DNA from: Bacteroides sp.
GTDB lineage: Bacteria > Bacteroidota > Bacteroidia > Bacteroidales > Bacteroidaceae
Assembly (NCBI GenBank): GCA_019417975.1
Contig: DYCT01000030.1
Coordinates: 1-12,218, forward strand
Reading direction: 5' to 3'
Length of the DNA stretch: 12,218 bases
Positions 7,743 to 12,218 of this stretch are shown in pieces (the stretch's first letter is position 1; each line of letters begins with the position of its first letter). A model generated the notes under the pieces. It ran no database searches, was not told the origin of the DNA, and saw nothing but the letters and a program-made list of their open reading frames with translations. The position numbers and the translations under genes were made by a program.

Positions 7743-9140
7743 TTACTGTTCGTTAGCAAACATAGGATCCCATGCTGGCAAGTGGATAGGTTTCTGTTTC
7801 AGGATATCCAGGATTTTAGCCGGTACATATTTCTTTTCTACTACCAAACGGAACATGTATTCGTTGAACCATTCGTCGGTCATAATCAAGTGACCTTTGT
7901 AACCGTTTGAAGGTCCCCAGCTGTTTTCTACCATCCATTTCTTGGGCTTACCATTTTCATCAAGGTCGACAGCCATCAAGGTCATGGCGTGAGAAGAGCC
8001 ACTGGCAAAGCTTTGTATACGTTGCTTCTTGTCCATACCGAAGGTTGTACCCATCAGCGATTCGTAGTCGAAGTTGTTTGTATCAAGCAAGCCGCGTTTG
8101 CTGTTTAAGAATTTACCCACGTCGCAAGAGAAGTACATCATGGTGCTGTCTTTGATAGAAGCGATAGCCATTTCCTTGATATCTTCGATAGGCAGGTTGA
8201 TGTATGTCCAGTTGCGTCCATCGTAGCTGTGACGGTCGTAGTCGATGTCATAGCATTTATAGTATTCGCTATTGGGGTCGTTCATCAGCATTACATAGTT
8301 GCCGGTCAAGTCGGCTCCTACATATTCTTCGTAGAATGAGAGCGGAGTATATTCTTTGGTGTTGACCGGATTTTCCTTAGCGTCTTTGCGGGTCCAAGTA
8401 AATTTTGTAGGAGGTTCGCCGAGGTTCAGAGCCAACATGCGGTAGATGGTGCCCAACATCTCGGTCTTGTTCTTTTCCAATACCGAAGCTTTGGTGCCTT
8501 TGGCTACTTGTTCGCGCAGGATGAGGCCGAATTCGCGCAACTTAGTTTTCAAGAGCATCGCCATCTGTGAGGTGTTGTTGCTGCTGAAGGTTTCGGGCAT
8601 TACTTCTTGAGGTACTACACCATATTTGCCGATGATGTCGGAAATACCGGTAAACTGTCCGCCGTCGTTCAATGGGTTTTTAAAGAGCCATTCCACCATG
8701 CGGTCGTCCATCGGTTTCTTACCTGTGTCGATAACGCCTTGCAAGAATAAGTTCGATTTCTCCAGCTGGTCGAAGAAGAAGCAGTAGCAAGGAGAGAATG
8801 TGAATTCGCCCATACCGAAGCGTGCTATCATTTTAGAACGCATCACGTTGAGGCCGGTAAACAACCAGCAACGTCCGGAACTTTGCTGGTTTGTGATGCC
8901 TTTATTCTCGACTTTGTGTGAGAAGTAAGTGTCGAAGTTGGGCAAGTTCTCTTGGCTTAGGGCCAATACATTGATGCTTGTGCCGGCCAGTGCATTGTGG
9001 ATTGCTTTGTCTTGCGGCGTATTCTGATACGCTTGTCTGATTTGTTGCATCATTTCAGCTGAAATGCCTCCGTTTTGCTGAGCCTGTACGCCACTGAATG
9101 CAGCTGCCAACATGAGGATTGAAAGAGTCCGTTTGTTCAT
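7743..9140 (-). CDS. Secreted C1-family aminopeptidase (bleomycin hydrolase / aminopeptidase C type)
   Basis: This 465-residue papain-fold cysteine peptidase belongs to the bleomycin hydrolase/PepC group. The active site is complete: oxyanion Gln Q85 six residues before nucleophile C91 (Q-Q-S-S-G-R-C-W), H384 in S-S-H-A-M-T-L, and N406 in V-E-N-S-W-G. The length matches the family (about 450). A signal peptide is clear: M-N-K-R, a hydrophobic stretch to residue 16, and likely cleavage after V-Q-A20. It is therefore exported, unlike the cytosolic PepC of lactic acid bacteria, and probably acts in the periplasm on peptides taken up by the cell. The frame stays open 70 codons further upstream to 9350, but that would cross both promoters and overlap the divergent nuclease gene, so the ATG at 9140 is chosen. 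The gene has its own promoter and terminator, so it is monocistronic. Confidence 0.93.
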   Translation of the reverse strand: MNKRTLSILMLAAAFSGVQAQQNGGISAEMMQQIRQAYQNTPQDKAIHNALAGTSINVLALSQENLPNFDTYFSHKVENKGITNQQSSGRCWLFTGLNVMRSKMIARFGMGEFTFSPCYCFFFDQLEKSNLFLQGVIDTGKKPMDDRMVEWLFKNPLNDGGQFTGISDIIGKYGVVPQEVMPETFSSNNTSQMAMLLKTKLREFGLILREQVAKGTKASVLEKNKTEMLGTIYRMLALNLGEPPTKFTWTRKDAKENPVNTKEYTPLSFYEEYVGADLTGNYVMLMNDPNSEYYKCYDIDYDRHSYDGRNWTYINLPIEDIKEMAIASIKDSTMMYFSCDVGKFLNSKRGLLDTNNFDYESLMGTTFGMDKKQRIQSFASGSSHAMTLMAVDLDENGKPKKWMVENSWGPSNGYKGHLIMTDEWFNEYMFRLVVEKKYVPAKILDILKQKPIHLPAWDPMFANEQ

Positions 9141-9181
9141 AATGTTTCTAAAGTTAAAATGAGTTATTGTTTTTAGATGGG

Positions 9182-9189
9182 CAAATATA
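9182..9189 (-). promoter_or_regulatory. -7 promoter element of the aminopeptidase gene
   Basis: Read on the - strand this is TATATTTG, a perfect TAnnTTTG match. No TTTG is found at the -33 spacing. Transcription would start near 9176, leaving a leader of about 36 nt to the ATG at 9140. It lies back to back with the promoter of the nuclease gene. Confidence 0.65.
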
Positions 9190-9209
9190 AACTTTTTTTG
9201 GGATATTTG

Positions 9210-9217
9210 TATCTTTG
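9210..9217 (+). promoter_or_regulatory. -7 promoter element of the AddB-like nuclease gene
   Basis: TATCTTTG matches TAnnTTTG exactly. The -33 position falls on the divergent promoter's -7 box and shows no TTTG. Transcription would start near 9222-9225, giving a leader of about 17 nt to the ATG at 9241. Confidence 0.65.
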
Positions 9218-9240
9218 CAAGGCTATGAATGTAATTGTAT

Positions 9241-12114
9241 ATGGAAACATTTCTTAAATTAGTTGCACAAGATTTGCTGAACAGGTATGGAAACGACTTG
9301 TCCAGAGTGGCGGTTGTCTTTCCCAATAAGCGTGCCGGCTTGTTTTTCAATCAAGCTTTGGCCCAGTTGTCCGATACTCCTGTCTGGACACCTTCTTATA
9401 TGAGCATCAGTAGCTTGTTTGGCGGACTGTCTGCATTGAAGTTGGGCGATAGCATCAAATTGGTGTGCGAGCTGTACAAAGTGTTTGGAGCTGAAACCGG
9501 TCGTACAGAAACCCTCGATGATTTCTATTTTTGGGGAGAGATGCTGATTAGCGACTTTGATGATGTCGACAAGAATCTGGTGGATGCCGACCGCTTGTTC
9601 TCGAATTTGAGCGACTGGAAGGAACTGTTTGCCGGGGTCGGTTTCCTGGATGAAGAACAGGAGGACGCGATACGTCAATTCTTTCATAACTTTTCGATTG
9701 AGAAGCAGACCGAACTGAAAGAGCGTTTTCTGTCGGTATGGAATGTACTCGGAACGGTGTATCATCATTTCCGGTCGAGCTTGCGGGAACAAGGCATAGC
9801 TTATGAAGGAATGCTTTATCGGGATGCTTTGGATAATCTGAATGCAGACGACTTGCCGTTTGAAGCGTATGTATTTGTAGGCTTTAATGTATTGAATAAG
9901 GTAGAGCGACAACTGTTCGGGCAGTTGCGCGATGCCGGGAAGGCTCTTTTCTATTGGGACTATGATGCGTTTTACATGAAAGACAATCGCGAAGCAGGTG
10001 AGTTTATCCGGCGCAATTTGCAGGAGTTCCCGCAGGCTTTGTCGGATTGTAGCTTCGATAGTTTTGTCAAGCCCAAGCAGGTGAATATCATTGGTGCGCC
10101 TACCGAGAATGCACAAGCCCGCTATTTAGGTCAATGGATGAAACGGACCTTCGGCGATGACAAGCCGGATGTGAAAGAGCAGGAATGCGCCATTGTGCTT
10201 TGCAATGAATCGTTGTTGCAGACAGTAGTAAACAGCATTTCCTCTTCCAGACAGGTTAATATTACGATGGGATTCCCGATGGTGCAGACACCTGTTTATA
10301 GCTTTGTTTCTTTGCTGCTGAACCTGCAAGAAGACTATCGGGCAAATACCGGACGTTTTATATACGCTTCGGTCGTATCGCTGTTGAAGCATCCCTACAT
10401 GTGCTTATTGAGCGAGAAAGCCGAGGAGCTGCGACGCACACTTACAGAGAACAATCGGTTTTATCCACATCCCGATGAGTTGCATGTCGATGCAACTTTA
10501 AGCTCTGTGTTTGTTCCGATTCAAGGCAACCTGTCGTTGTGCGACTATCTTTTGCAGGCTTTGGAGCAAATCGCATCGCTTTACCGCAAGCGTCAGCCCG
10601 ACGATGCCTTGGAGCAGCTGTATCGCGAGTCGCTCTTCAAGTCGTATACAGTGGTTGCACGGTTTCGCACACTGATAGAGGAGGGGGGACTTATCGTCAG
10701 TCCGACTACTTTCCGACGTTTGCTCGACAGAGTGCTTTCTGCTACGTCTATCCCTTTCCATGGCGAGCCGGCCATCGGTGTACAGGTGATGGGAGTATTG
10801 GAAACACGCAACCTCGACTTTCGTCATCTGGTGATGCTTTCGCTCAACGAGGGGTTGCTTCCTCAGGGTGAAGGAGAGAATTCGTTCATCCCTTATAACT
10901 TGCGGAAGGCTTTCGGCATGACTACCATCGAGCATCAGAATGCCGTGTATGCGTATTATTTCTATCGTCTGCTGCAACGAGCCGAAGATGTCACCTTGCT
11001 TTATAACACCTCGATGGATGGACTGAACAAAGGAGAACGGTCGCGCTTCCTGTTGCAATATCTGATAGAGTCACCTCATGCTTATGCACAAAAGTTTTTG
11101 GATGCCGGGCAGGCGCTGTGGTCTATTCCTGCCATCAAGGTTGAAAAGTCGGCCGATGTGGTGCAGCGTTTGCGTCGTCGCTTCTTGTGTAATGAGGCCG
11201 ATACGAGAGTTCGTTTCACACCGTCGGCATTGAACTGCTACCTCGACTGTAGGTTGCGCTTCTACTATAAATATGTTGCCGGACTGAAGCCGGTGGACGA
11301 GGTGAGCGCAGAAATAGATTCGGCGTTGTTTGGAAGTATATTCCATCGTTCGGCAGAAATGGTTTATAATGATTTGAAAGCTCACGGCAAGTTGGTTCGT
11401 AAAGACGATTTGGACAAGCTCTTGGCCGACGACGCCCGTTTGCAAGACTATGTGGACCGGGCGTTCAAAGAATTGTTCTTTCACTTGAGCCCGGACGAGA
11501 AACCGGAGTATAATGGCGTTCAGATGATTAACGCCTCGGTTATTGTTTCGTTTCTGCGCCGGTTGCTGGTGCGCGATGCTGCTTATGCACCTTTCGTGCT
11601 GGAGCATACAGAGTATCCGGCATCGCTCGATATAGACGTACCGTTGGGCGATGAAGTATTGCATACCCGTATCGGTGGGATTATCGACCGTATGGATAGT
11701 AAGGACGGCACGTTGCGGATATTGGATTACAAGACCGGTGGCAAGGCGAAGAGCTGTGAAGCAATTGCCGATTTGTTCGTCCCGTCCGATAAGCGTTCGA
11801 ATTATATCTTTCAAGCCTTTCTCTATGCTTATGTCATGCAGCATCAGTTAGGCGATTCGTCTCTCTCTGCCGGATTAGTCCGGGTGACACCTACGTTGCT
11901 GTACATCCATCAAAGCGATTCGTCGTCCATCGAGATAGGACCGTCGAAAGCGAAAGTCATGGTCGACGATTTCCGTCCGTGGGCGGATGAGTTTAGAAGC
12001 CTGTTGAACGATTTACTTGCTGAAATCTTCAATCCGTCCGTCCCGTTCGACCAGACCACGATTGAAGACCATTGTCGCTATTGCGACTTTAAGGAACTGT
12101 GTGGGCGGAAATAA
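9241..12114 (+). CDS. AddB-like PD-(D/E)XK nuclease of the recombination-repair helicase-nuclease complex
   Basis: This 957-residue protein combines a helicase-like N-terminal part with a C-terminal RecB-type nuclease domain. There is no recognisable Walker A motif; the expected position reads F-P-N-K-R-A-G, as in inactivated AddB/RecC-type helicase domains. A helicase-like block V514-Q-V-M-G-V-L-E-T-R-N-L-D-F precedes S-L-N-E-G-L-L-P. The nuclease centre is H702, D816 (G-I-I-D-R), D829-Y-K831 and Q858-A-F-L-Y-A-Y. Four cysteines fit the AddB/Cas4 iron-sulfur pattern: C670 (D-C-R-L-R-F-Y-Y) with C945-x2-C948-x5-C954 at the very C-terminus. It likely works with an AddA-type helicase in processing double-strand breaks; that partner would be expected next to it but is not in this window. 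The ATG at 9241 is preferred over the TTG at 9235, six bases upstream. Other PD-(D/E)XK helicase relatives are possible but less likely. Confidence 0.88.
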   Translation: METFLKLVAQDLLNRYGNDLSRVAVVFPNKRAGLFFNQALAQLSDTPVWTPSYMSISSLFGGLSALKLGDSIKLVCELYKVFGAETGRTETLDDFYFWGEMLISDFDDVDKNLVDADRLFSNLSDWKELFAGVGFLDEEQEDAIRQFFHNFSIEKQTELKERFLSVWNVLGTVYHHFRSSLREQGIAYEGMLYRDALDNLNADDLPFEAYVFVGFNVLNKVERQLFGQLRDAGKALFYWDYDAFYMKDNREAGEFIRRNLQEFPQALSDCSFDSFVKPKQVNIIGAPTENAQARYLGQWMKRTFGDDKPDVKEQECAIVLCNESLLQTVVNSISSSRQVNITMGFPMVQTPVYSFVSLLLNLQEDYRANTGRFIYASVVSLLKHPYMCLLSEKAEELRRTLTENNRFYPHPDELHVDATLSSVFVPIQGNLSLCDYLLQALEQIASLYRKRQPDDALEQLYRESLFKSYTVVARFRTLIEEGGLIVSPTTFRRLLDRVLSATSIPFHGEPAIGVQVMGVLETRNLDFRHLVMLSLNEGLLPQGEGENSFIPYNLRKAFGMTTIEHQNAVYAYYFYRLLQRAEDVTLLYNTSMDGLNKGERSRFLLQYLIESPHAYAQKFLDAGQALWSIPAIKVEKSADVVQRLRRRFLCNEADTRVRFTPSALNCYLDCRLRFYYKYVAGLKPVDEVSAEIDSALFGSIFHRSAEMVYNDLKAHGKLVRKDDLDKLLADDARLQDYVDRAFKELFFHLSPDEKPEYNGVQMINASVIVSFLRRLLVRDAAYAPFVLEHTEYPASLDIDVPLGDEVLHTRIGGIIDRMDSKDGTLRILDYKTGGKAKSCEAIADLFVPSDKRSNYIFQAFLYAYVMQHQLGDSSLSAGLVRVTPTLLYIHQSDSSSIEIGPSKAKVMVDDFRPWADEFRSLLNDLLAEIFNPSVPFDQTTIEDHCRYCDFKELCGRK

Positions 12115-12120
12115 AGTCGC
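12083..12120. repeat. 9-bp inverted repeat spanning the nuclease stop codon
   Basis: GCGACTTTA (12083-12091) and TAAAGTCGC (12112-12120) are exact reverse complements with a 20-nt loop. The left arm encodes part of the C-terminal Cys motif and the right arm includes the TAA stop. The same right arm also begins the 10-bp palindrome AGTCGCGACT (12115-12124). No T tract follows directly, so it is not a standard intrinsic terminator. It may be a 3'-end structure or chance. Confidence 0.35.
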
Positions 12121-12218
12121 GACTGCATTTCTGCTTCTGCTTTCGACTATCATCTCCGATTGGTAGTAAACCGATAGAGTAGCAAACTGTCAAAATGTAT
12201 AAAGATGTATATTTATAC
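12115..12218. other. Noncoding sequence at the window end, with a terminal inverted repeat
   Basis: No coding frame of note begins here. The last bases contain GTATAAA (12197-12203) and TTTATAC (12212-12218), a 7-bp inverted repeat cut by the window edge. It is AT-rich and could be part of a promoter or operator of the next gene. No TAnnTTTG element is present. Confidence 0.4.

Noticed and set aside
9141..9350. 70-residue upstream extension of the aminopeptidase
   Set aside because: The extension overlaps both promoters and the start of the nuclease gene and would mask the clear signal peptide.
1..12218. Mobile elements, CRISPR arrays, tRNA or rRNA genes, and riboswitches
   Set aside because: I looked for terminal repeats, transposase motifs, regularly spaced repeats and conserved RNA motifs and saw none.

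Overview
The window looks like ordinary chromosome from a Bacteroidales bacterium, probably Bacteroidaceae (Bacteroides or Phocaeicola type). Three things support this. Four intergenic sites match the Bacteroides sigma-ABfr -7 element TAnnTTTG. Shine-Dalgarno motifs are mostly weak. The gene families include a lipoprotein-type sensor kinase with its regulator, a secreted bleomycin-hydrolase-like peptidase and an AddB-like nuclease. I see no mobile elements, CRISPR arrays, rRNA or tRNA, and no abrupt change in base composition. I do not assign a species.

Layout. (1) Positions 62-912 hold a promoter and an inositol-monophosphatase-family enzyme. (2) Positions 922-971 hold a short perfect palindrome and a new promoter. 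(3) Positions 981-7579 form a probable three-gene operon on the + strand: a very large sensor-kinase-like protein of 1470 residues, a response regulator 16 nt downstream, and an AbgT-family transporter whose start lies inside the end of the regulator gene. (4) Positions 7580-7742 lie between convergent genes and contain a good intrinsic terminator for the - strand plus a second hairpin. (5) Positions 7743-9140 (-) encode a secreted C1-family aminopeptidase. (6) Positions 9141-9240 carry two back-to-back promoters. (7) Positions 9241-12114 encode an AddB-like PD-(D/E)XK nuclease, followed by 104 nt of noncoding sequence.

The most interesting object is the large kinase. It reads as two complete sensor-kinase modules joined in frame. 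Each has a periplasmic sensor, a membrane helix, a GAF-like region, a dimerisation region and an ATPase region. The second module even begins with its own signal-peptide-like segment. The catalytic parts appear divided: module 1 keeps the ATP-binding boxes but has Gly where the phospho-accepting His is expected, while module 2 keeps an H-box (H1250-E-T-I-Y-Y-P) but has a badly decayed ATPase domain. The implied working model is one chain in which the ATPase of the first half phosphorylates the His of the second half, which passes phosphate to D59 of the neighbouring regulator. Co-transcription suggests, without proving it, that this system senses something related to the AbgT substrate, possibly p-aminobenzoyl-glutamate-like compounds or sulfonamides.
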